Source: an uncultured Pseudomonadota bacterium
Lineage (GTDB): Bacteria; Pseudomonadota; Gammaproteobacteria; Steroidobacterales; Steroidobacteraceae
NCBI GenBank assembly: GCA_903898785.1
Contig: CAIUGU010000208.1
Span: 1 to 38,111, forward strand
Direction: 5' to 3'
Length of the DNA stretch: 38,111 nt
Shown: positions 18,291 through 28,796 of the stretch, one piece after another
How positions within the stretch are numbered: position 1 is the first letter of the stretch
Layout: each line of letters starts with the position of its first letter
Made by a program: the position numbers and the translations under genes
The notes under the pieces: generated by a model
Databases searched by the model: none
Told to the model about the DNA's origin: nothing
What the model saw: only the letters and a program-made list of their open reading frames with translations

Positions 18291-18391
18291 ATGAGAAAAC
18301 CACAAGCGTTGCTTAAGGTTTGGCGCCGGCCTGTTTCGGGCCTGTGCTCCCGTCCCGTGAGTGCTCGAGAACGCTGCGAGGCTAGGATCGC

Positions 18392-19312
18392 ATGAACGTC
18401 ATTTTCTACTCGAATCGCGGCGGGCGTGCTCGTCAGTTCCAGATCGACCGCCGGCTCGCGCTGGTGGGCGGCGTCAGCGTGTTCCTGTTTGTCATTGCGG
18501 CTGTCTTCTTCGCGGGCATGCGAGTGGGCGGCGGCGGGTTCTTCCTGACCCCCTCGTCCCAGGTGCTCGAATGGTCTCGCCAGCTCGAGTCCCAACGCGC
18601 GCAGGTGCAGGAGGTCCGGACCCAGTTGCAGGAGAAGGTCGACGCGCTGGCAAGCCGCGTTGGCCAGATGAATGCCCAAGTGATCCGCCTTGATGCTCTG
18701 GGTCGCCGACTCACCGAGATGGCAGACCTGGACAAGGGTGAATTCAACTTTGACACCGTGCCTGCCCAGGGTGGGCCGGAACGATTGCTGGATGGGGTTG
18801 CGGCCGCCGCGCCCGACCTTTCTTTCATGCTGGACGGCCTGGCCCGCCAGCTGCAGGACCGCGAGCGGCAGCTCGCCGTGCTCGAGAGCCTGATCTCTAC
18901 CCGCAAACTGAGCCGCCAGATCGTGCCGGGCGGCCGACCTGTCACCCAGGGCTGGATTTCGTCCTATTTCGGCAAGCGCGCCGACCCCTTCACCGGCAGG
19001 ACGGCTTTCCACGCGGGACTCGATTTCGCCGGCAAGGAAGGGTCCGAGGTGGTCGCGGTCGCGTCTGGCATCGTCACTTGGTCCAAGGACAGGTTCGGGT
19101 ACGGGCGCACCGTTGAGATCAACCACGGCAACGGGTACGTCACGCGCTATGCCCACAATGCCAGCAATCTCGTTGGCGTCGGCACGACCGTCCAGAAGGG
19201 CGATCCGATTGCCCGCATTGGGTCCAGCGGCCGCTCGACCGGTCCCCACTTGCATTTCGAAGTGCTGAAGAACGGGCGCCCAGTCAATCCGATGACGTTC
19301 GTCGGCAAGTAA
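18392..19312 (+). CDS. Membrane-anchored LytM/M23 zinc endopeptidase
   Basis: A 306-residue protein: a short basic cytoplasmic tail, one membrane helix at about 22-41, a coiled coil at about 56-112 and again near 146-168, then an M23 domain (about 183-304). The metal and catalytic residues are complete: His207 and Asp211 in HAGLD, His255, and His286/His288 in HLHFEV. It therefore looks like an active periplasmic peptidoglycan endopeptidase, not a degenerate EnvC/NlpD-type activator. It sits behind a c-di-GMP riboswitch and just upstream of secA, the place of secM in E. coli. Start ATG 18392 has an AGGAT-like Shine-Dalgarno. The exact bond cleaved is unknown. Confidence 0.92.
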   Translation: MNVIFYSNRGGRARQFQIDRRLALVGGVSVFLFVIAAVFFAGMRVGGGGFFLTPSSQVLEWSRQLESQRAQVQEVRTQLQEKVDALASRVGQMNAQVIRLDALGRRLTEMADLDKGEFNFDTVPAQGGPERLLDGVAAAAPDLSFMLDGLARQLQDRERQLAVLESLISTRKLSRQIVPGGRPVTQGWISSYFGKRADPFTGRTAFHAGLDFAGKEGSEVVAVASGIVTWSKDRFGYGRTVEINHGNGYVTRYAHNASNLVGVGTTVQKGDPIARIGSSGRSTGPHLHFEVLKNGRPVNPMTFVGK

Positions 19313-19528
19313 ACGGCTGGCACCGTCCCTTCGGGCCGGCGCAGCGTACCCTCCCGTCTGCAGCGGGACTGGTCGAATCGTCGCCTTGCAGGCGACTCCC
19401 CCTTTGAAATCCATCGCCGCGGCCCAACCCTTCGAAGCCCGGGCCGAGCGTCCCGACCCCGCCGGGAATAGGCCCCCTAGCCGTGTACAATACGCGGCCT
19501 TGAATGGATGCATTGACGGAGTTTCCGA
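19313..19528 (+). promoter_or_regulatory. M23-secA spacer: hairpins and a possible secA promoter
   Basis: A 216-base spacer. GTCGCC (19380-19385) and GGCGAC (19391-19396) form a perfect 6-bp stem followed by TCCCCCTTT, a weak terminator-like element. CCCG/CGGG (19353-19367) may form another small stem. TACAAT at 19486-19491 is a good -10 box about 38 bases before secA, but a clear -35 is missing. A Shine-Dalgarno ACGGAG (19516-19521) precedes the GTG. No secM-like arrest peptide is encoded here. Confidence 0.4.
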
Positions 19529-22247
<2,719 letters not shown>

Positions 22248-22258
<11 letters not shown>

Positions 22259-22682
22259 CGCTGGCCTGGAGAAGCGAGCGGCCATCCACGTGCTGGCCGG
22301 CGCCCTGTTCGATGGCCAGCGCCGGGTGCTGGTTGCGCAGCGGCCCGCCGGCAAGCATATGGCAGGCAAGTGGGAGTTTCCCGGTGGCAAGAGGGCGGAT
22401 GGTGAATCCCCCTTTGCCGCGCTTTGTCGCGAGTTGCAGGAGGAGCTCGGCATTGGCGTCACCCATGCCGTGCCCCTCATCCAGTACGAATATGTCTATT
22501 CCGACCGCATCGTGCTGCTCGACCTGTGGTGCATCACGGACTATGCGGGTGAGCCGCAGTCGCGCGAAGGGCAAGCGCTTGCGTGGGTGCCTGTCCACGA
22601 GCTGGGCAAAGTCGATTTGCTGGAGGCGGATCGGCCGATGGTGCAGGCGCTGGCCGCTTACGTGGACGCCCCATCTGCCTGA
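22248..22682 (+). CDS. mutT: MutT-family nudix hydrolase (8-oxo-dGTPase)
   Basis: A 144-residue nudix protein that should hydrolyse 8-oxo-dGTP and so prevent A:T to C:G mutations. [12 protein letters not shown] leads into a complete nudix box, [24 protein letters not shown] (about 47-70), with the REL-EE metal ligands intact. A C-terminal [23 protein letters not shown] matches MutT rather than generic nudix proteins. The thiamine-synthase-like domain fused to MutT in some relatives is absent. The start is read as TTG 22248, overlapping the end of secA; a GTG about 15 codons on would cut into the first strand. MutT after secA is the E. coli order. Confidence 0.92.
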
Positions 22683-22731
22683 GAGTGCCTGAAGGCGTGT
22701 CGCGCTGGCGCTAACACCTGATCAGAGGAGC

Positions 22732-22923
22732 CTAGCGCAGGTCTTCATCTTCCTGCGTTTCGTCATCGACCAGCCCCGCAGAACCGTCATCCGGAACTAC
22801 GTGCTTCTCGGTAGCCCAGGCGCCCAGGTCAATCAGCTTGCAGCGTTCGCTGCAGAACGGCCGCCAAGGGGAGACATCCGACCATTCGACCGGTCTCCTG
22901 CAGGTTGGGCACGAAACCTTCAT
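22732..22923 (-). CDS. yacG: DNA gyrase inhibitor YacG
   Basis: A 63-residue zinc protein with four cysteines in the YacG arrangement: CPTC at 5-8 and CSERC at 24-28, followed by [14 protein letters not shown] and an acidic tail. YacG binds gyrase B and blocks DNA binding in E. coli. It is the last gene of the pilBCD-coaE-zapD-yacG run on the reverse strand and converges with mutT. A 34-base gap separates it from zapD. Confidence 0.93.
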   Translation of the reverse strand: MKVSCPTCRRPVEWSDVSPWRPFCSERCKLIDLGAWATEKHVVPDDGSAGLVDDETQEDEDLR

Positions 22924-22957
22924 GGCGAGGTTTGCCGAGGACGGCCAGGTGGGCGGG

Positions 22958-23767
22958 TCAGATGCACGTCGTCAGCAGGAAAGGGACATTTTCCGAGGTC
23001 TGCACCGGGCGGGTCGATGCGACATTGCTGCCGGCCAGGAAGCGGATCGTGCAGCGGTGATGGCTGCCGCTGATCTCCGGGAAATACTCGGTATCGGCCG
23101 GTAGCGTCACGCGAAGCAGCTGGCAGGGAGTCTCGCGTTCGAGCGTCAGCAGGAACACCCCCGCGTTCGCCGTTTCCCTGCGTGGACGTGCATTCTGGCG
23201 AGTGAGCCACAGCAGCTCCGTGACTGCGTCGCAGAGCGGCCGCAGGACAGTTAGCCACTCGTCGAAAGCGGCAGACCTGACTGACTCGGACTGATTGAGC
23301 CAGCAGAAGAAGTCCGGCAGGTCGAATTCGCACGTGCCACCCGGTATTGCGGTGCGATGCTTGATTGCATTCAGGAACTCGGAGTCGCGAAGCTTCTGCA
23401 TGAACAGCGCTCCGGCTGCATTGAGCTCGGTGCGCAGCCGCGCCAGATTCTCCAACACGGCGTGCAGCCTGCTGGTATCCACGCCCGGCCGGGACTGAAA
23501 CTCGTGCATGGCTGCCATCTGGCGTTCCAGTTCCTTCAGCACGTCGCTGCGGATATCACCGCGCGCCGTGATGGCGAGCATCTCAAGGATGGAGGCAACG
23601 GCTGCGCGGGCTGACCAGGTATCGGGCTGTTGCCGATGGTAGAGCGTCTGGTTGTACAGGAACTCGAGACGCAGGAACGTCCGCATGCGCTCGTTGAGCG
23701 GCTGCTCGTAGATGATCGTGGTGGCGCTCGGCTCTGCGCGCTCCGTGGTCTGACCGGTTTCTGGCAT
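22958..23767 (-). CDS. zapD: Z-ring associated protein ZapD
   Basis: A 269-residue cytoplasmic protein of the ZapD (YacF) family. The diagnostic N-terminus [19 protein letters not shown] (about 20-38) is present, followed by a mostly helical region and a C-terminal beta-rich part. ZapD cross-links FtsZ filaments by binding the FtsZ C-terminal peptide, and the ftsZ in this window has the canonical DIPxFLRxQAD target. Placement between coaE and yacG is the conserved order. The first 15 or so residues are variable, so the exact start is slightly uncertain. Confidence 0.95.
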   Translation of the reverse strand: MPETGQTTERAEPSATTIIYEQPLNERMRTFLRLEFLYNQTLYHRQQPDTWSARAAVASILEMLAITARGDIRSDVLKELERQMAAMHEFQSRPGVDTSRLHAVLENLARLRTELNAAGALFMQKLRDSEFLNAIKHRTAIPGGTCEFDLPDFFCWLNQSESVRSAAFDEWLTVLRPLCDAVTELLWLTRQNARPRRETANAGVFLLTLERETPCQLLRVTLPADTEYFPEISGSHHRCTIRFLAGSNVASTRPVQTSENVPFLLTTCI

Positions 23768-23863
23768 CCGGCTATTGTGCGGCAGCTTGGCGGAGTTGGC
23801 TAGACGAGAAACGAGGTTCGGCCCGCGACTGCGGGCTCAGGCGATCATCCAAGTCGTACGCCC

Positions 23864-24490
23864 TCACTGCCCGTTGGGTGGCGCCTGGTACCGCATTTCC
23901 AGGTACTTCTCATGCAAGGCGGCGACCTGACGTCTCAGGTCTGCGAGGCTGCCGGTATTGGAAATCGTGTCGTCAGCTGCCGCCAGTCGTGCGGACCGGC
24001 TTGTCTGCGCTGCCAGCATCCTGCGTGCGTGTGTTTCATCCACGCCATCTCGTGCCTGGAGCCGTTCCAGTTGTGTGGCCTCCGGGGTATCCACGACCAG
24101 GATCCGGTCGACCAGGTAGTCCAGCCGGTTTTCCACCAGCAGCGGGATGACGAGAATCTGGTAAGGGCCAGTCGAAGCCTGCGACCGGCGAGCGAGTTCG
24201 GCACGCACTGCCGGATGGAGGATGTCCTCAAGGCGCTTTCTCTGCGCTGGGTCCGCAAAGACAAGCTCCCGGAGGCGACGCCGATCGAGGTGGCCGGACT
24301 GATCAAGCACCTCGGCACCGAACAGATCCACGATACGCCCAAGGGCGGGTTGGCCCGGTTCCACCAACTCACGGGAAATTACGTCTGCATCGATGACCGG
24401 AATACCCAGTGAGGCGAACTCGTCGGCCACCGCGGATTTGCCGCTTGCGATGCCGCCGGTCAGTCCGATCCGCAGGATGGGGCCCGTCAC
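23864..24490 (-). CDS. coaE: Dephospho-CoA kinase CoaE
   Basis: A 208-residue P-loop kinase that performs the last step of coenzyme A synthesis. GLTGGIASGKSAV (9-21) holds the Walker A loop. Then come IDADVISRELVEPGQPAL (substrate region), LVIPLLVENRL and VVDTPEATQLERLQARDG (lid). The frame is open further upstream, but length and homology fix the start at GTG 24490 (MTGPILRIGL). It follows pilD with a 41-base gap and probably belongs to its transcription unit. Confidence 0.95.
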   Translation of the reverse strand: MTGPILRIGLTGGIASGKSAVADEFASLGIPVIDADVISRELVEPGQPALGRIVDLFGAEVLDQSGHLDRRRLRELVFADPAQRKRLEDILHPAVRAELARRSQASTGPYQILVIPLLVENRLDYLVDRILVVDTPEATQLERLQARDGVDETHARRMLAAQTSRSARLAAADDTISNTGSLADLRRQVAALHEKYLEMRYQAPPNGQ

Positions 24491-24531
24491 GTTGGTGTAC
24501 CCGAAAGCTTCATGCAGGTCCGGTCCTCGCC

Positions 24532-25434
24532 CTAGTGCAATCGGCTGAGATACGCATCGACCAGCTGCGGCCCCCACATCAGCGCGATCCAGCCTGCGGC
24601 CGCCAGATAGGGTCCGAACGGGATGGGTATCTGCCGATCGCGGCCCCGCAGCACGATCATCAGGATACCGACCACGGCTCCCGTGACGGCCGAGAGCAGG
24701 ATGACGAGCGGCAGCATCTTCCAGCCCAGCCAGGCGCCGAGGGCGGCCAGCAGCTTGAAATCGCCGAAGCCCATGCCTTCCTTTCCGGTGACCAGCTTGA
24801 ACAGCTGGTAGACGAGCCACAGGCTGAGGTAGCCGGCGGCAGCCCCTATCACGCTGCTATCAGTACTGACGGGCAAAACGGCGTCAGGATGCGCGGTGAG
24901 GCTGAACAGGAGCCCGAGCCACATCAACGGAATCGTGAGGCTGTCTGGCAGCACCTGGTGGTCGATGTCGATGCAAGTCATCGCGACCAGCATCCAGGTC
25001 AGGACCAGTGCACCTGCGGTGAATACGGTAAAGCCGAACCTCCAGGCCACCACGGCCGACAGTACGGCGGTGGAAAGTTCGATAACTGGATAGCGTGCTG
25101 AAATCGGTGCGCTGCAGCCGCGGCATCGACCCCTCAGCACGAGGTAGCTGATGACCGGGATGTTCTGGATCGCCGTTATCTCTGCGCCGCAGTGCGGGCA
25201 GGCCGAGCGGGGAACCATGAGGTTGTACCTGCCAGGCGCAGAGTCGGCAGCCGAAGCCGCAGGCGGAGTACCGGGGGTTGTGCCGAGGATCTCGATTGCC
25301 TGCGCCTTCCACTCGCGCTCCATCATGATCGGCAGGCGGTGGATCACGACATTCAGGAAGCTGCCAATCAGGAGGCTGAATACGAATATCGTGCCGATGA
25401 AGAGCGGAGGCGAGGATGCGAAGAGTTCAATCAT
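24532..25434 (-). CDS. pilD: Type IV prepilin peptidase/N-methyltransferase PilD
   Basis: A 300-residue polytopic membrane aspartic protease that removes prepilin leaders and N-methylates the new Phe1. The cytoplasmic N-methyltransferase domain has two CxxC pairs: Cys79/Cys82 (CPHC) and Cys104/Cys107 (CRGC). The protease aspartates lie in CIDIDHQVLPD (156-164) and GMGFGDFK (Asp225). Eight or so membrane segments are seen. Its expected substrate is PilA, at 32405-32893. A strong terminator separates it from pilC, so it may have its own promoter. Confidence 0.97.
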   Translation of the reverse strand: MIELFASSPPLFIGTIFVFSLLIGSFLNVVIHRLPIMMEREWKAQAIEILGTTPGTPPAASAADSAPGRYNLMVPRSACPHCGAEITAIQNIPVISYLVLRGRCRGCSAPISARYPVIELSTAVLSAVVAWRFGFTVFTAGALVLTWMLVAMTCIDIDHQVLPDSLTIPLMWLGLLFSLTAHPDAVLPVSTDSSVIGAAAGYLSLWLVYQLFKLVTGKEGMGFGDFKLLAALGAWLGWKMLPLVILLSAVTGAVVGILMIVLRGRDRQIPIPFGPYLAAAGWIALMWGPQLVDAYLSRLH

Positions 25435-25508
25435 GCTGTAGCCCTGTGCGGAGAGGGGGCGGAATTGTCATCTGCAGTTGCCAGACGCCCCACCGTCCCC
25501 TCTACAAG

Positions 25509-25535
25509 AAAACGCCGCGTAGGACGCGGCGTTTT
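25509..25535 (-). terminator. Rho-independent terminator between pilC and pilD
   Basis: AAAACGCCGCGT (25509-25520) and ACGCGGCGTTTT (25524-25535) are perfect reverse complements around a three-base loop. On the reverse strand the stem ends in TTTTCTTG, a good U-rich tail just after the pilC stop. Read the other way it also ends in TTTT, so it may work in both directions. Confidence 0.85.
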
Positions 25536-25563
25536 CCCTGGGAGGTCGAGTATGGCGCAACGG

Positions 25564-26781
25564 TCAGACGACTGCGCCCAGTTTGAAGATCGGCAGGTAC
25601 ATTGCGATGACCAGGCCGCCGACCAGCACGCCGAGAATCGCCATGATGAGCGGTTCGAGCAAGCTGCTCATGCTGTCCACCGCGGCGTCGACGTCGGCCT
25701 CGAAGAAGTCCGCGACCTTGGACGACATGGCATCCAGCGAGCCGGATTCCTCGCCGACGGCGATCATCTGCACGACCATGTTGGGGAACAGACCCGTGTT
25801 CTCCATCGATCGTTGCAGTCTCTGGCCGGTCGAAACCTCGTCGCGAATACGCAGGGTCGCTTCTTCGTAAACGATATTGCCGGTGGCGCCGGCCACCGAT
25901 GCCAGGGCTTCCACGAGCGGTACGCCCGCGGCGAACATGGTCGACAGCGTCCTTGCGTAACGAGCGATGGCCGCCTTCGTGATGATCGGGCCGATAATCG
26001 GCGCCTTCAGCATCATCTTGTCGATGGTCTGCCGCATCTTGCGGGAGCGCTTGTGGAAGTAGAAGAAGGCATATCCCGCGCCGCCTGCCAGGATCGCCAG
26101 CCACCAGCCCTGGTCCTGGACAAAGCGCGACATGTTGATGACCATCTGCGTGAAGGCAGGCAGGTCGGCGCCGAATCCCTTGAACAGGCTTTCGAACTGC
26201 GGGATCACGAAGATCAGCAGGATGATCGTCACGATGACAGCCACGGCCAGCACCGCGGTGGGGTAGAAGAGCGCCTTCTTGATCTTCTTCTTCAGGGCTT
26301 CCGTCTTTTCCTTGTACGTCGCGATCTTGTCGAGCAGCGTTTCGAGCGCACCGGCCTGCTCGCCCGCCTCGACCAGGTTCACGAACAGGTCGTCGAAATA
26401 CAGGGGATGCTTGGCGAGCGCTTCGTGGAGCGTGGTGCCCGCCTCGACGTCCGACTTGATCGACAGAACGAGCTTCTGTACCGAAGGCTTGTCGTGGCCG
26501 TTACCGATGATGTCGAAGCACTGCACCATCGGGATGCCGGCCTGCAGCATGGTCGCGAGCTGCCGGGCGAACAGCGCGATGTCCTCGGCGTTCACCTTCT
26601 TGCCGCTCTTCATGAGCTGCGATTCCTTGCGGACCTTCTTGGCAACCACGCCCTGCTTGCGCAGGTCGGTGCGGACAGCCGCTTCGCTCACGGCGAGCAT
26701 GCGACCTTTGATGCGCTTGCCGCGCTTGTCCATGCCCTCCCAGGTGAACGGGAACTGCTTTGAAGAGATTACTTCTGCCAT
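25564..26781 (-). CDS. pilC: Type IV pilus inner-membrane platform protein PilC
   Basis: A 405-residue protein with two repeats of the T2SS protein F domain (about 70-195 and 275-395). Each has a cytoplasmic helical bundle, and there are membrane helices near 169-192, 215-240 and 375-400. Family motifs include FARQLATMLQAGIPMVQ (about 70-86) and ARTLSTMFAAGVPLVEAL (about 278-295). PilC is the inner-membrane platform that couples the PilB motor to pilin assembly. It lies 52 bases after pilB in the same direction and ends at a strong terminator. Confidence 0.96.
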   Translation of the reverse strand: MAEVISSKQFPFTWEGMDKRGKRIKGRMLAVSEAAVRTDLRKQGVVAKKVRKESQLMKSGKKVNAEDIALFARQLATMLQAGIPMVQCFDIIGNGHDKPSVQKLVLSIKSDVEAGTTLHEALAKHPLYFDDLFVNLVEAGEQAGALETLLDKIATYKEKTEALKKKIKKALFYPTAVLAVAVIVTIILLIFVIPQFESLFKGFGADLPAFTQMVINMSRFVQDQGWWLAILAGGAGYAFFYFHKRSRKMRQTIDKMMLKAPIIGPIITKAAIARYARTLSTMFAAGVPLVEALASVAGATGNIVYEEATLRIRDEVSTGQRLQRSMENTGLFPNMVVQMIAVGEESGSLDAMSSKVADFFEADVDAAVDSMSSLLEPLIMAILGVLVGGLVIAMYLPIFKLGAVV

Positions 26782-26833
26782 GTCCGTTAGTCTCTTGAGT
26801 GAACGAGCGGCGCGCTGCTATCCGGGGTGACGA

Positions 26834-28576
26834 TCATTCGACGGTGCACTGGTTGATTTCATCGAGGCTGGTGATGCCGACGCGGGCCTTTTCCAGCCCC
26901 GCGCGGCGCAGGTCCCACACGCCTTCCTTCTCGGCCTCGTCAGCGATGTCCACTGCATTGCCGCCCTGCAGGATGATTCGTCCGATGGCGTCGGTCACTT
27001 CCATGACCTGGTAGATGCCGCACCGGCCCTTGTAACCGTCGGTGCACTGGTTGCAGCCGACCGCCTTGTAGAGCGTCATGCCGGAATCGATGTCGGCCTG
27101 CGTGAAGCCTTCCTTCAAGAGCGCCTCTGCAGGCAGGTCCACGCGGACCTTGCATGCGTTGCACAACTTGCGCGCGAGGCGCTGGGCGATGATCAGCGAC
27201 ACCGAAGTGGCAATGGCGTAAGGCTTGACGCCCATGTCGATCAGTCGGGTCAGCGTCTTGGGCGCGTCGTTGGTATGCAGCGTTGACAGCACCAGGTGTC
27301 CGGTTTGGGCGGCCTTGATGGCGATCTCCGCCGTCTCGAGGTCGCGGATTTCGCCGACCATGATGACGTCCGGGTCCTGGCGCAGGAACGCGCGCAAGGC
27401 GCCCGCAAACGTGAGGCCCACCTTCGGATTCACGTTGACCTGGTTGACGCCGGGCAGGTTGATTTCCGCCGGGTCCTCGGCCGTCGAGATGTTCGTGTCT
27501 TCCTTGTTCAGGATATTGAGGCCGGTGTACAGCGACACCGTCTTGCCGCTACCAGTCGGCCCTGTCACCAGGATCATGCCGTGGGGACGTGACAAGGCGT
27601 CCATGTAGAGCTTCTTCTGGAAGGGCTCGTAGCCCAGCGCGTCGATGCCCAGCATGGCACTGGAGGGATCTAGGATACGCGCAACGATCTTTTCACCGAA
27701 CAACGTCGGACAGGTGCTGACGCGGAAGTCGATCGCGCGGTTCTTGGAGATGCGCATCTTGATGCGCCCGTCCTGCGGCACTCGCCGTTCGGCGATGTCG
27801 AGCCGCGACATGACCTTGATGCGGGCCGAGATCTTGACGGCGAGTTGCACGGGGGGGCTCGCCAGTTCTTTCAGCATGCCGTCGATGCGCAGCCGGATGC
27901 GGTACATCTTTTCGTAAGGTTCGAAATGGATGTCCGAGGCGCCTTTCTTGATGGCGTCGAGCAGCACCTTGTTGACGAACCGGACGATCGGCGCGTCCTC
28001 GACGTCATCTCGCCCGACGTTGTCCTTCTCCGCGTCGTCATCGCCACCCGAGACGTCGAGATTCTCGAGATCGAGGTCGTCGTCGGCCAGTCCCGGCATC
28101 TGCGTGTCGACCTGCTCGATGGCCCGGCCGACGATCTGCTGCAGCTTGTCGTCTTCGACCACCACGGCTTCGACCGACATGCCCGTCTGGAACTTGATCT
28201 CGTCGATCGAGTGGAGGCTGGTGGGATCGGAGACGGCAACAAACAAGCGCTTGCCCCGACGAACCAGCGGCATGACACGGTGCTTTTGCAGCAGCTTGTC
28301 TGACACCAGCTTGACCACATCCATGTCCGGAACGATGGATTCGAGGTCAAGAAGGGGGACACCGAACTCCTGAGCGGCAGCGATCGCAATCTCGCGCGCG
28401 TCCGCAATGCCGTTGGAAACGAGGTGGGAAACGAGGTTCGAGTTCGCTTCCTTGCTGGCTGCAATGGCCTGCAGCATCGTCTGCTCATCCACCAAGCCGT
28501 CCTGAATCAGCCGCTGGGGCAGGCCCTGTAGGGCCACCCGGGCAGTGCTGAGGGCTGGAGCGGCATTATCAATCAT
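26834..28576 (-). CDS. pilB: Type IV pilus assembly ATPase PilB
   Basis: A 580-residue hexameric extension motor. The N-terminal T2SSE_N/MshEN-like domain (about 15-145) precedes an acidic linker (about 160-195, rich in Asp and Glu) and the ATPase core. Walker A GPTGSGKT is at 339-346, an Asp box near 366-370, Walker B DPDVIMVGEIRD at 401-412 and the His box near 425-435. The C-terminal zinc site has Cys472, Cys475, Cys508 and Cys511. The N-terminal domain lacks a clean RLG start of the c-di-GMP-binding MshEN motif, so direct nucleotide binding is doubtful. Confidence 0.97.
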   Translation of the reverse strand: MIDNAAPALSTARVALQGLPQRLIQDGLVDEQTMLQAIAASKEANSNLVSHLVSNGIADAREIAIAAAQEFGVPLLDLESIVPDMDVVKLVSDKLLQKHRVMPLVRRGKRLFVAVSDPTSLHSIDEIKFQTGMSVEAVVVEDDKLQQIVGRAIEQVDTQMPGLADDDLDLENLDVSGGDDDAEKDNVGRDDVEDAPIVRFVNKVLLDAIKKGASDIHFEPYEKMYRIRLRIDGMLKELASPPVQLAVKISARIKVMSRLDIAERRVPQDGRIKMRISKNRAIDFRVSTCPTLFGEKIVARILDPSSAMLGIDALGYEPFQKKLYMDALSRPHGMILVTGPTGSGKTVSLYTGLNILNKEDTNISTAEDPAEINLPGVNQVNVNPKVGLTFAGALRAFLRQDPDVIMVGEIRDLETAEIAIKAAQTGHLVLSTLHTNDAPKTLTRLIDMGVKPYAIATSVSLIIAQRLARKLCNACKVRVDLPAEALLKEGFTQADIDSGMTLYKAVGCNQCTDGYKGRCGIYQVMEVTDAIGRIILQGGNAVDIADEAEKEGVWDLRRAGLEKARVGITSLDEINQCTVE

Positions 28577-28796
28577 GGGGTTACGCGTGCAGGAAGACGA
28601 CGAAAAGGAACAGTACTCTTACCCTAACCGGAGCTGCCAATCAATTGTCAAATTAGCGCCAATTGTGGCGGACCCCGCCCGTCCGGGACGAGATCTGTGT
28701 CACATTGGGCATGCTCCCAATGGGATCGGCACCCCATCCTTGGCGTTGACCTGAAGGCGGCTCGCGGTGGGGAAGTTGACCCGGTCCGCGGGGGCT
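28577..28796 (-). promoter_or_regulatory. Spacer before pilB with candidate promoter and hairpins
   Basis: This 220-base spacer separates the acyltransferase from pilB. On the reverse strand a consensus -35 TTGACA lies at 28651-28646, but the -10 is poor (TTAGGG or TAGGGT at 18-19 bases). An inverted repeat CATTGGG/CCCAATG (28703-28722) could end the upstream transcript. A GC-rich palindromic patch at 28780-28830 continues into the end of the acyltransferase gene. No convincing ORF is present. Confidence 0.35.

Noticed and set aside
19313-19528. Possible secM gene before secA
   Set aside because: No frame encodes a signal peptide followed by an arrest motif (FxxxxWIxxxxGIRAGP type); the spacer is too short and GC-rich.
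25192-26763. Open frame of 523 codons on the forward strand over pilC and part of pilD
   Set aside because: It is antisense to both and crosses the terminator between them; composition is that of a shadow frame.
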